Part shown: one piece after another, positions 20,487-31,818 of the stretch
How the letters are laid out: each line of letters begins with the position of its first letter
Numbering within the stretch: position 1 is the first letter of the stretch
Origin: Nemertoderma westbladi
Lineage: Eukaryota > Xenacoelomorpha > Nemertodermatida > Nemertodermatidae
Length of the DNA: 64,000 nt
Reading direction: 5' to 3'
Assembly: GCA_032718475.1 (NCBI GenBank)
Contig: JAUCBJ010001977.1
Coordinates: 1 to 64,000 of the forward strand
The notes under the pieces: generated by a model
The model's input: only the letters and a program-made list of their open reading frames with translations
What the model was told of the DNA's origin: nothing
The model's database searches: none
Position numbers and translations under genes: made by a program

Positions 20487-21428
20487 ATGAAAATTACAGA
20501 CACTGTAGTTCGAAGTTTTCGAGTGGCCAAACTCTTCAGGGAGAACCACCAGCGAATAAACTCCATAGATTTCTCGCACAATGGAGAAACATTAATATCG
20601 AGTAGCGACGACGATTCTATCGGCATCTACGACTGCCAAACAGGAATGCCAAAGAAAACTCTGTATAGCAAGAAATACGGCGTCGACTTTATCCGGTACA
20701 CGCACAACCATACAACCGTTATTTATAGCTCGAACAAAGTAGACGATACAATTAGATACCTATCTCTCCATGACAACAAATATATTAGATATTTTCATGG
20801 TCACACCAAGAAGGTGGTCACAATGTGCATGTGTCCAGCAGATGATACTTTCCTATCTGGTTCCCTAGACAACACAATACGACTTTGGGACCTGAGGTCT
20901 CCCTCTTGTCAGGGCGTCATGCATCTTCCGGGACGTCCGGTGGCTGCCTTCGATCCCGAAGGACTCATCTTCGCCGCGGGTTATCACTCGGAAACCCTCA
21001 AACTATACGACCTCCGCTCCTACGACAAGGGACCTTTTAACACGTTCAAACTCCAGAAGGATAGCGACTGCGACTGGACCAGCATGAAGTTCTCTTCGGA
21101 CGGTAAGATAATTCTCATATCGACCAACGGCAGCGTCGTACGACTAATCGACGCCTTCAACGGTAACAATCTGCAAACATTTACGGGATATACGAACAGT
21201 AAAGGAATCCCGTTGGAAGCGAGTTTCACTCCCGACTCCCAGTTCGTATTGGTTGGTTCAACCGATTCGAAGATACATTGGTGGAACGCGGAAACCGGTA
21301 CCAAAACCGCAGTTATTGAATCGAAACACTCCGGCCCCATTCAGAACATTCAGTTCAACCCTAAATTTATGATGTTTGCGACAACCTGTAGTCACATGCA
21401 TTTCTGGTTGCCAAGCATTGACGAGTAG
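20487..21428 (+). CDS. WDR82: WD repeat-containing protein 82 (COMPASS / PTW-PP1 subunit)
   Basis: 313 residues in one exon, the same length as vertebrate WDR82 and alignable end to end from memory of its conserved blocks. It opens with a [16 protein letters not shown]-type N terminus, followed by [29 protein letters not shown] and [16 protein letters not shown] (around residue 130). [23 protein letters not shown] and ASFTPDSQF follow, and it ends FWLPSIDE. These are repeats of a seven-bladed WD40 propeller. The family recruits SET1/SETD1 H3K4 methyltransferases to Ser5-phosphorylated RNA polymerase II and is also part of the PNUTS-PP1 complex, in the nucleus. The ATG corresponds to the family start. 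A poly(A) signal is at 21493-21498. The lack of coding introns is notable. The gene lies inside the inferred alpha-2/delta intron on the opposite strand. Confidence 0.97.
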   Translation: MKITDTVVRSFRVAKLFRENHQRINSIDFSHNGETLISSSDDDSIGIYDCQTGMPKKTLYSKKYGVDFIRYTHNHTTVIYSSNKVDDTIRYLSLHDNKYIRYFHGHTKKVVTMCMCPADDTFLSGSLDNTIRLWDLRSPSCQGVMHLPGRPVAAFDPEGLIFAAGYHSETLKLYDLRSYDKGPFNTFKLQKDSDCDWTSMKFSSDGKIILISTNGSVVRLIDAFNGNNLQTFTGYTNSKGIPLEASFTPDSQFVLVGSTDSKIHWWNAETGTKTAVIESKHSGPIQNIQFNPKFMMFATTCSHMHFWLPSIDE

Positions 21429-21549
21429 TGACAGAGTGACCATGACCAACAGGTAACCAGCAAACAACAGCGGGAAATGAAATAATTATAGAAATAAAGT
21501 AAATTACGAGCGGCCGAAACCACAAGAAAACTGGAGGGGAACAGATGGA

Positions 21550-22779
21550 CAAGGGGAATAGTGGAATAACTAACTATTATTAGGATAACTAACTGTTAGT
21601 ATATATGAATATAGATTTGTACATTTGTATATAGGAGAGCCGAAACAACATTGTTTTACCTGCTGTTACCAACTGTTACTTGGATAACTTATTATCAGGC
21701 AATCCTTATAACTCAACTGGACTTGTATAATATCGACTCATTTTTGTAATTGAATTGACTTTTATTTGCTTTTAATCCGGTTTTTATTGTTTACTTTACC
21801 TACAGTACTTAGAGACTATAGTCAAGTCAAGTCAGGCGGTTCGTGGTTGGTATTTTGCGTTTTGTATTACAAACACCCAGAAATTCAGACAAAATCCTGA
21901 AAAATCGGCCCAAGGGAACAACCCGCTCAAATTGATAGAAGTCCTAAAAAATTAAATAAAATTTCAAATCCAGGGGCGCAGTAGGGAAGTTTAACAATTG
22001 AATTATTCCGGCCATTAATAAATAATGCAAATTTTCAATTTAAGGAAAGGAACAGGTTACAGTTATTCATTGTTTATCTTTCTTTACCCTTCCACGGCCT
22101 AACTGACTCATTATTTCAATTCATATCAATGTTGTTTAAGAATAAATAAAGCATAAAAGTTCAAACTATATCTCGACATTATTGCCACATTTCCAATTTC
22201 AATAAACTTGTTTAATGTTAATAAACTTGCATTTGAAAAATAATCGCATCGATAGAGTTTTACGCATCTATCCATGGCCTACAACATTCGCTGAACCTTG
22301 CATTGAACGGCCATACTATACTGGTTCGCTTATTGCGAACCATGGTGATCTACAACAGTTTAAGGTTATGCGACTGGGGCCATAATTTAAATTGAAAATA
22401 TCTTATATTGGGAGAGTTCTTCTATAATAATTAACATATGGTAGCTAGTGTTTTAGGTAGGTCTAACTGTGACGCAGGTTCCCTAGTCAATATATACTTT
22501 TCCCTTCCAATTAGTTATCATAGCATCTACTTGTTTATATTTAAGTACAGAAAGTGTGCCTGAATAAGTTAGCTATTTATTTTGATAAAATAAATGTATT
22601 TGTAAAGTTTTTTTATCGAACAAATCGCGATTGTATTTAAAAAGCTGTGGTTGTTTCTAAAACGTGTTTAAAATTGTTTTTATTTATTTGTGTGGAATTA
22701 ATTTCGCACTACCAAATCTCCAGGGCGTCATATTTTCCAGCTTTACATCGAGTGCGACATTATTTCTCATAAACTAAAC
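21550..22779. other. Non-coding stretch downstream of WDR82
   Basis: AT-rich sequence. Weak similarity to the 'aggaacaggttacag' word of the poly(C) repeat family appears near 22045. No gene is seen. Confidence 0.4.
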
Positions 22780-22900
22780 ACAATAGAACTGGTTACAGTT
22801 TTATTTTTGAGCGTTATCAGCTGTTATTTGCGTCGAATTTCCCCTGGAGAGGGATTAATTTTTATTGCGTCCAGTTCCCCCCCCCCCCCCCCCCCCCCCT
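22780..22900 (+). repeat. Poly(C)-bearing repeat copy ending in C23
   Basis: Shares 'ctgttatttgcgtcgaattt', 'cccctggagaggga' and 'attgcgtccagttccccc' with the inverted copy at 18440-18520. It ends at C23 (22877-22899), directly against the large inverted repeat that begins near 22905. Confidence 0.7.
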
Positions 22901-22904
22901 ATCT

Positions 22905-25035
22905 GAAAAAATCTATATACTTAAAGCGCTGCACGCAAGGTGGAACTGCGATTGAAGTATCTAAACTTAATCTTCACGTTTTGTACTGATTTTGGAGAGA
23001 TTATGACTACCGTAACGGATTTTAATTTAACTCTATAATGATTTCCTTATGCCATTTCCTTATCGGTCTGTTTGGATTTGCCAATAATAAAGTAGTACAA
23101 AGCTTTCGTAAGAATGCGAAATTAAAATCATTAAGGAAAGGAAATTGAGGAAATTATTTTCAAAAATAATTGCTTCTTTTTACTGTAGCCTGAGAGAGGC
23201 GAACTTGTAGCCGGTGGGCGGAGGCTGTAGGGAGGCGGACAATGGTTAGAAGATGGCCTCCCGTTTTGTCTGTAAAGGGCTTTTTAAGTCGAAACTACAA
23301 AGATGAAAGTTTGTAATAATATGATATGTGGAAACAAAACCATAGTGGGTGTGGTTGAGCATCGAACATAATTACAAACTAATTGAATTATTATGTTAAT
23401 AAATACTAAAGTGCTGTACAGCAAAACTCTGAGCATGAAAGTAACTAATTTCTTACCCACCCTCAGCAAATAGCTCGAATTAATGATAAACTATTTATTG
23501 TCTGTTCGAGAACGGAATATACGGATATAATACCTGAAGCAAATTAATCTGTATAACTACTGAGTCCGCAGGCCGAAGTAGTTCTACATGATTTATTTGC
23601 TGTACGTTGCTGTACAGCACTTTAGTATTTATTAACATGATAAATCAATTAGTTTGTATTTATGTTAGATGCTCAACCACACCCACTATCGTTTTGTTTC
23701 CACATATCATACTAGAAAGCCAGCAAACTGGCTTTAAACGAACCTGCCCCTCAAACCAGTACCCTGAGTGAGCGAAAATGAAAACACGATAATTGCCTTC
23801 AACTCAACGATAGAAACACCAGCTGCTGGTACTCATGAGGGCCTAGTAAGCTACTACTATTTATTGAATGGATTGCCCAAACTGCAGAGAAGTATATTAA
23901 CTTGCCAAATTGATTACTATCTCACTCTAACCCTGTAACCCAGACAGTAATCAAACATCAACTGTAAGTTTGTATAATGTATTACCCCACCAGATGAATA
24001 CCTCTTCCCAGTGAATCCTATGACAATAGTCTATAAGGTTACTCAATGCTATGTTAGGTGGGAGGGAGTTGATGATAATGAATGAGGAGGGACACAACTA
24101 ACACTACGTTTGTCTATATGGACGGTCTCCTTACAGCTGGCTGGCTTTTCTAGTTGAATCATATTATTCCGCAACTAAATAATTTACTCTTTTAGACGAA
24201 TTTGTGCGTTTTTTTGCCGGACTAACAAATTTTTGCGACGTTCTGTGCGAGAATGGCGATATTTGAAAAGATTCTGAGGCTCAAATATGTTGCTCAGATG
24301 ACTGAATATCTCAAATAAAAAAGTTGGTGCATACTCGACGATTTGAAATCGGTGAAATTCGACTTTAAATTTTCAAAACCGCTATTTTTCAGTGACCCCG
24401 TGATCGAAACGCCACAAAAAATATACAGTCTTGTGCGCAACCAAAATTTATGGAGAGTTTGTTATTAAAATTTTTGCTTACCTGCTTGAGTTTTTGAGAT
24501 ATTGGATGGTTATACATATATATATATATACACACACATAACCACATCGTGTTTTTGAACGGCTCAACTCTTGACAAGAACTACCCTGGCCTATTAATAG
24601 GCCGGTTCGTTACTATTACAAACTTTCATCTTTGTAGTTTCGACTCAAAAAGCCCCTTAAAGACAAAACGAGAGGCCATCTTCTAACCATTGTCAGCCTC
24701 CCTACATCCTCCGCCCACCGGCTACAAGTTCGCCTCTCTCAGGCTACAGTAAAAAGCAGCAATTATTTTTGAAAATAATTCTTTATTTTGGCGTACAGTA
24801 ATGCATCTCAATTTCCTTTCCTTAATGATTTTAATTTCGCATTCTTACGAAAGCTTTGTACTACAGACTGATAAGGAAATGGCATAAGGAAATCATTATA
24901 GAGTTAAATTAAAATCCGTTACGGTAGGCTAATTCTCTCTAAAATCAGTACAAAACGTGAAGATTAAGTTTAGATACTTCCATCGCAGTTCCACCTTGCG
25001 TAGCTGCGCTTTAAATATATAGATTTTTAGTACAA
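22905..25035. mobile_element. Large foldback element with arms of about 420 bp
   Basis: 22910-23325 is inverted at 24617-25030. Both arms contain the 'aaatctatata...ttaaagcgc' end, 'cgtaagaatgcgaaattaaa', 'cctgagagaggcgaacttgt' and 'ggccatcttctaaccattgt' (or their complements). Arm divergence is low. A further inverted pair (about 23310-23430 with 23600-23720) lies inside. The interior has another insertion at about 23708-24155 and no transposase. Exact termini are uncertain. Confidence 0.75.
23708..24155. mobile_element. About 445-bp insertion within the foldback element
   Basis: Imperfect inverted ends ACTAGAAAGCCAGC and GCTGGCTTTTCTAGT. The opposite arm of the host element keeps the uninterrupted 'ccacatatcatattatta', while this arm is split at ATCAT, which appears on both sides. 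This suggests a target duplication of about 5 bp. Confidence 0.5.
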
Positions 25036-25733
25036 TCGATTACTAGCTAGTATATTATCATAATATTTCACAATCTTAAATAAATATTCATGTTTCTAGT
25101 ATATTACCTCGAAAAATCAGGATTATACGGATATAATACTGGTTTGTTACCCCAGCAACGTGTAAAAAAAAGCGAGAATTAATGAGAAACGGCTATAATA
25201 AATTCAGCAAATAAATCATGTACGTAATCAATCATCTTTTTAATTATTTTATGTTTTTGTCTCTTTTATGTTGTTAAAGAAACTAGTTTTGGTGGAAATA
25301 ATTATGATATTTTTTAATTTACGACGCCATGCGGGGCAATGAAATATTTATTAAATTTTTATATGAAAAATATTAATTTTTTTGTTAATTAAAATTTTTT
25401 AAATTTTTAATTCTTTAAATTTCAGTTAGTTAATTTCTTTAAAACCTGTACAGATACTAATTCGTTTATTGTTTTGGTTAGTCTGTTTTTAGTTTTTAGT
25501 GAAACCTGGTATCCTTAACATTAGGGTAAACTGCAAAGGTAAATATAACAGGAGAAAGTTTGGTATACGTCACGTTATCGTTGTGCAAATAATTAACACT
25601 GTTCGCTTACTTTTTGGTTATATATTTACAATAATGATAATAAATTCTTTCTTTACATACCGACGCTGATCAGTTGACATAACGTAACAAAATTAAATAC
25701 ATCATTGCGTGCAAAGGTCACTTTTCAGCGTCA

Positions 25734-26980
25734 ACCCTATTAGTACCGGGCTATAAAATGTTGTACAAATAACGGGGGGGGGGGGGGGGGGTAATATTGA
25801 CCCCTCCCTCTAAAATCTACAAATTTTAACGTTTTTAAAATTTGTACGTAGATCTCACTAGTCCGAATTTGACCGAAAAAAAAAATTTCGAAAAAGTACT
25901 GGGGTGGTTTGGTTATTTTGCTGCAACAAAATTACAAGTAGTGAACAATTTTCATAAAATTTGAAAGTTATAATTTTCGGCTAATTGTTTTTCAATACAG
26001 GTTTTCTGGGGTGCATTGGAAAGTGTTTAAACATGATCTTATTATAAATGGCTGTTTTAGTACTCTACTGTAGGCAAAAAATGAAAAAAAAACAAGTAAC
26101 CAGCACTTTTCAGTTAGAACACAAAATTTTTAATTCACTTATACGATGCTATATATTCACATTATTAGGTTTTCAGGGGCGCTGATTCTAATGGAATACA
26201 TTTTTAATTTGCCAGATCATTGCTAATTGTATTTTTCGGCGTAATATGGCAAATTTTGGTGCTAGCACCAAATTTCGTACCCATCACCAAAAAGTACAAG
26301 TTTGAGATGTCCAGTGCTGGTTTTTATTGATTCCATCGGATTCAGGACCCCCCCCCCCCCCCCCCCCCCCCCCATAAACCCGTATAACGCAAGAAACAAG
26401 ATGATACTATCTATTGATCAATTTGCTTATTTTCAAAATTTGGTGTTGGCACAACAATTTTCACCTGTGTGCACCTGTTTTCACCACAGTGCAACTCGTA
26501 TATATTCCATCGAAATCAGAACCCTAGACAAACCCCTATTGCTCAAAAAACAGGTTCAAACAATCAGTTTACTAATTTGACATATTTCAAAATTTGATGC
26601 TGGCACCAAAATTGGCACCCGCCGAAAAAAAACAATTTTGAAATTTCGAAATTAATTTAGATTAATTCCACCCAATTGCAAACACCAAAAAAACCGGTTT
26701 AAATCAAAAATAGAGATGTTACAAATCATATTTAAATGAAATGTAATTTTCAAAAACGCCTCAAAAAAAGTGCCAAAAGTAGGGTTAAAAAATGGTGCTA
26801 TAACTCGAAAACTAACCAATATTTTTGAAAACCGTTTTCACTATTAGGAAGACAATAGATTTTTAGGAAAATTCACAAAATTTCAGATTCCCTCTGCGTT
26901 TGTTCCAGAGTTATAACAAAAAAAAACCACGGGAAGGGTCATATTGACACCCCCCCCCCCCCCCGGGGTTTAATAGGGTT
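25734..26980. mobile_element. About 1.25-kb foldback element with opposed G and C runs
   Basis: Left end AACCCTATTAGTACC, then G18 (25774-25791) and 'taatattgacccctccc'. The right end is the inverse: 'gggtcatattgacac', C15 (26950-26964), 'ggggtttaatagggtt'. A central C26 run lies at 26348-26373. The interior is AT-rich, with repeated 'aaatttggtgctggcacc'-like segments and no gene. Confidence 0.65.
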
Positions 26981-27059
26981 AAAGAAAAGCGCAAAGTGTT
27001 ACTTTACACACAATGATGTAAATAGTTATTATTTGTGGGGAAATATTTGTAATTAATTA

Positions 27060-27252
27060 ATTGTGACCCATAACGACGCAAATAACAGCTGATTATTCTC
27101 AAAAATAAAACTGTAACCTGTTCTACTGTGCTTAGTTTATTGTTTTGGTTAAAATAAGGCGCCACTGTAACCTGCTCCTTTCCCTTAATTGAGAATTTAA
27201 CATTGAGGCGGGTTTTGCGTCCAGTTTCCCCCCCCCCCCCCCCCCCCCCCCC
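27060..27252 (+). repeat. Poly(C)-bearing repeat copy ending in C25
   Basis: Carries the same ordered words as 18440-18680: 'gacgcaaataacagctgatta', 'ctgtaacctg', 'ttgttttggtta', 'ttgcgtccagtt'. It ends in C25 (27228-27252). Confidence 0.75.
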
Positions 27253-27654
27253 TGTCTCAAAAATAATGGTTTTTAACTTTTTATTGGTTTCATATAGATA
27301 ATTTAATGGATAATTTCTCATTGAAAACCGCTTGTTGTTATATCTTTTTTAGTTTTTATTGTCGGTTTTGTAAGACAAGGTCCAGCGATGATTTCATAGC
27401 AAAATTCAGAGAAAATTATATTTAGTTTTCAAACCGCCATTTAAAGTAACTGGAGGGATTTTACAAACTTCTGATATTTGCACATTACTGAATAGATATT
27501 CAATAAGGTCAACTGAATTATGGCTATGAAGTTGTTCTTGGTCAGTTTTTTAATTTATTTCGTCAGTTTAAACTTTTAAGATTTAACAGATTCTGGATTG
27601 TCGTGTCTGTATTTTTGTCTCTGTCTGTCTGTATTGATATGTTTAAAAATAAAG

Positions 27655-27925
27655 AAAGTGCAAAAAGTAAAAGTAAAGTAAATTCTCTTCGGCCGCTAGG
27701 CCAGGGATTACGCACAATGCGGTCCCCCCAGAACTTTACTCCCCAGAGGAAACTCCAGTACTCGTTTCGCTACCACTAAGGATGCAAGGCATAGATGCGC
27801 CCTGGCTGGTCCCTTTAAAGAATTCGTGCCGAAACGAAAACTGCCCTGGTCCATGTGAGGATCGAACCCACGACCTAAAGGAGATGTGAATTCAATGCAA
27901 CCACTACACCAAGGTGGAACCTCAC
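27655..27925 (-). mobile_element. tRNA-derived SINE
   Basis: On the minus strand the head has a pol III A box TGGTGTAGTGG (27901-27911) and B box GGTTCGATCC (27859-27868), spaced as in a tRNA. A non-tRNA body of about 180 bp follows, and a TTTAC-type tail at 27655-27680. Stem pairing is too poor for a functional tRNA. It is intronic to alpha-2/delta in the same sense. The SINE family is not identified. Confidence 0.8.
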
Positions 27926-29558
27926 GACCGAGTCAACGTTTTCTTGGTCCGGTAATTTATCTCCGATGTCAGTTTTAATGTTTGATGGCATTTACACTAA
28001 AAAATAACATCAAAAATGGATTCACCGACCTGGAAAAACCCCAAAGCCATATTTTAGCAAAGTTACATGATTTTCTTTATTTTTTGACAGACAAACAGAC
28101 AGGAAGATATTAACACAGTTTCTGTAAGTGGTGCAACCTAAAAAGTTCGTTTTCTGGATTCTACGTTAAATTTGGATCTTAAATCAATAAGAAAAACAAA
28201 TTTTAATTTTTTATATTACGTGGACATAGGACATTTATACTGAGAAATGTAAAGAAGAGGTACACCCCCACCCCCTGTAAGGAAATAACTCCTTATTCTC
28301 AATCATTAACAATACAGTAGGGGGAGGGGGTGGGAGTCACTGCGAGAGAGTAAAAAGGTTCGAAAGAGAAAGTGGATACAAATAATGGGAAATTAGCTTG
28401 TTGCTTTGGTTAGTAACAATCTCACTCTAATATAGCTGTACCTTTCCGATAATACGAAAAGTGGAAAAAATTAACTAAAACACATTTTTTCTGAATACGT
28501 TTGTGACCATTGGTTGGTTTGGTTGGTTGCTTGGTTGGTAGGACTGCATAATAATCATGCGTGATGGTCCACTGCTACAGCAAGATAGTGGATTCAAGTT
28601 AACTTTCATCCACGGCAGGGAACTTTCATGAGGTCAGTAGTAAGCCAATTAAACAAAAAACGAATATGCTCACTTAGCCAGTCCTTGAGTAGGAGGAATT
28701 GGCATACACTACGATAAAGGGAGGAGTTATCGCAGTTAGCCAGTTAGAGGCGAAGTTGTTGGGAATTATCGTTCCATGCACCTGCCAAATATCGTCAATC
28801 ACAAACAATCAAATATTAACAATATCTGGAGTAGGAGGAGAGACAGTGCGCCTGCTAAATAGGATACCCAATCATTGTTATTATTATCATAATTAACAAA
28901 TAAAGACAATTTGTTTTCTTATTTGTTCGTTATAATTTAAGGAGGTAGAAGGAAATGCCATGCCATTTTTTTTTTTAGTTGTCCATTTAGTTGTCCAGTT
29001 AATACAAAATGCCTAAAGCCATATGGCAACACTTATCAGAGATTTGTTACAAATTAATAAGGGTAGTAGGTGTCACTGATCTTATGTATCATGTTGTAAT
29101 AATGTCGTGCTGGTGTGCCTACAGGCAGAATATTTCGGTAACTAAATAACTCCGGAAGCGGTTCAACTGATAACCATAATTATCGATTGTGGGCTGCAGT
29201 GTTACATGCCTTGCAGGGTTGTAGCAGGAGAGAAAACGCCCTGCAATAGGTTGCTGGCGCGGGTAGCGAGACTTAGGCCTCGCCTGTGTCTCTTAATGTT
29301 AAACCAGCTTAGCTTTTATCTCAGAATTATTACATTTTATTATTCATACTAAGTTAAGCCGAGTTCACATTGGAGGAATAACGGAATAGGTTTTGCTTAT
29401 TTCTAAAATTTAAGTTTCACATTCCTTATTATTCCATTGTAATCTGCATGTTATGCGAACACGTAAGCATATTATTTAGTATTTAATTAATACTGTAACA
29501 AAAAGCTGTCACATTATTAATAATTACAAATTTGAGGAGTTTGTTGTTATAAATTATT
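27926..29558. other. Non-coding stretch upstream of LCLAT1-like gene
   Basis: Holds a TTGG-rich simple repeat (about 28511-28540) and C-rich/G-rich patches near 28263-28330. No gene or promoter motif can be supported. Confidence 0.4.
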
Positions 29559-31533
29559 ATGGGTTTCCCATCTATAATACCCGGAGTATTATTCGCCTTC
29601 CTTGCCATCATCCAATCGACATTGCTGAACACGATGATTCTGGGCCCAATGTACCTACTGTCCCCCATCAAACCCAAATGGTTTCAACGCGTATTCGAGT
29701 TTGCGGGGAGTATTAGCGGTTCGTATTACGCCGGCGTCATAGAGATTTTATACGGGATTAAAATTCACGTGTATGGTGACGTCATCAAACCAAATGAATG
29801 GACTATTGCAATGATGAATCATAGGTAAGTAAAGAATTGCTAATTGGCCATTCCGATCATGGCTAAGAACAGGACGTGCACCTACAAGTCCCACATATGA
29901 ATTATTCATGGTACAGTGTACCAGTGCCATCAATTTCTGTCATTTAATTACTTAATAATACGGTTTATTGAACATTGCATGCTTCCCACAACCCGCTGGT
30001 TCTGAATTCCCCTGACTTTGCTGGTGTCGGCCTGGTGGTGATACCAACATCAGCCACTACTTCATCGCCATGGTTACGCTAAGCCGCCAAACTAATAATT
30101 CAAAGTTGTTCATGGAAGTACTAACATTAATGATAACTTAGAAATCAACCCTTATTAGAAATGCAATGCAATTTAAATTTAATAATAATCAAACAATACA
30201 AATATTTCAATAATTAAATCTCAACAGGACCTGTTTCGATTGGCTGTTCTACATGAATGCCCTAATACGTTACAACTCGCTGGACACCGGTAAAATTGTC
30301 ATGAAAGACGAACTGCGAAATTTCTTAGGTCCCGGGTGGCACACACAAGCCTGTGGATTCTACTTTCTCAAGGTAGGTCTGTAACACAGACGTGTAGATT
30401 CTACTTTCTCAAGGTAGGTCTGTAACACAGACGTGTAGATTCTACTTTCTCACGGTAGGTCTGTAACACAGACGTGTAGATTCTACTTTCTCGAGGTAGG
30501 TCTGTAACACAGACGTGTAGATTCTACTTTCTCGAGGTATGTCTGTAACACACAAATTGTAATGCCTAAATTCTATCGCAAGTCGACAGGCTTGGTAGCA
30601 GTAAATAAAATAGCGAGTGACTTTCTCCGTGTACATCTACGGATAGCAACACAAAATATGAGAAAAGCATCTTCAATTATATGTGTAGCGAAATGTGAGG
30701 CTAATACTAACAGACCTCCAAAGGTCCACCACATATATGTATTATCATATAATCAAAAATAATATAAAATATATATTTCTACATCTTCAACAGGGTTGGT
30801 TACCACACAAATTATTTTACCTTTTTATTATTTTTAGAGAAAACTTGATTACGATACAATGTACTTAAAGAGTATGGTGGATTACAACACAAGCGACAAG
30901 ACACGGCCTCACAGTCTGCTACTGTTCCCCGAGGCAACCAACTTCTCAGAGCGAAGCAAGCAACGGAGCAACTTATTCGCGAATAAGTCGAACCTTCAGC
31001 CATACCAATACGTTCTCCATCCACGGATGGGAGGCTTCGTCCGATTGATTCAAGGTTACCGTAGCAACATATGTTTGGACTCAGTTTACGATATAACTGT
31101 AGCCTACAAAGGAGAGATACCACAGGACGAATTGGACATAATATTAGGGAAGTTTCCCAATTCCATTCACTTCTTGGTTCGTCGCTACGACGTTACTGAG
31201 ATACCAGAACGCGACGATGAGTTGGAGTCGTGGTGTCGGAAGTTATGGAAGGAGAAAGAGGATACGTTGAAAGCGTTCTACGAAGAATCGCTAGAATTTC
31301 CTAACGAAATCGGGACAAAAACCTGGCGAATGCACCCCAATAAGTTGAGACTCATAATATGGATTAATCTAGTGGGCGGAATTGGACTTATAACAGGGGG
31401 TCTATACGTAATGTACGTAGAGCCCAAAGTTACAATGTGTGTGTTACTAATGTGCGTTGTACATGTGGTAGTCTGCAAATTGGTGGGGTGGGATTTAGTT
31501 CAGTGTAGGGCTTACCAAAACAAAGCGAGATAG
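29559..31533 (+). CDS. LCLAT1: Lysocardiolipin acyltransferase 1-like (AGPAT/PlsC family), three exons
   Basis: Exons 29559-29824, 30228-30372 and 30838-31533 join in phase (AG|G Arg; then phase 0) to give 368 residues, close to human LCLAT1. Donors are AG|GTAAGT and AAG|GTAGGT; acceptors are CAACAG and TTTTAG. An in-frame TAA 9 bp upstream supports the start. A hydrophobic segment (about 7-33) precedes acyltransferase motif I, NHRTCFDW, with His88 and Asp93 forming HX4D split by intron 1. Motif III reads LLFPEATNFSE instead of the usual FPEGT, followed by YVLHPR. Two hydrophobic segments end the protein. The family acylates lysophospholipids, including lysocardiolipin, in ER-type membranes. 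The AGPAT5 relative is less likely. Poly(A) signals are at 31679 and 31716. Exon 2's donor is tandemly repeated in intron 2. Confidence 0.93.
30356..30560 (+). repeat. 41-bp repeat x5 copying the exon 2/intron 2 junction
   Basis: Units start at 30356, 30397, 30438, 30479 and 30520. Each contains the last 17 nt of exon 2 (GATTCTACTTTCTCAAG or a variant) plus GTAGGTCTGTAACACAGACG. Donor GTs thus lie at 30373, 30414, 30455, 30496 and 30537. The first is the homology-supported site. Reading past it in frame meets TAA after three codons (GTA GGT CTG TAA). Confidence 0.95.
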
Positions 31534-31818
31534 AATATAGTGGATTACAGTTTGCCATCCTAGGTTTGTATGGAACGATTGGAACTTTATGTTTACGGAG
31601 TGATGCAATTATTGCATTGAATCATTTTTGTTTATTTTCAAAAATATTAAATTATTTTTTCATTTATTTGAATTTACTAATAAATTTATATCATATATTT
31701 ATTCTTATTGTATATAATAAATTTGTAATTTTCCACATACTTGTGGTACTTTGAATAACATAATGTACTTGTAAATATATCACTATATTTATATCGGATG
31801 TGTGAGTATAGTTAAGTG

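Noticed and set aside
27840-27920. Functional tRNA gene on the minus strand
   Set aside because: Stem pairing is poor and the segment is fused to a SINE body and tail.
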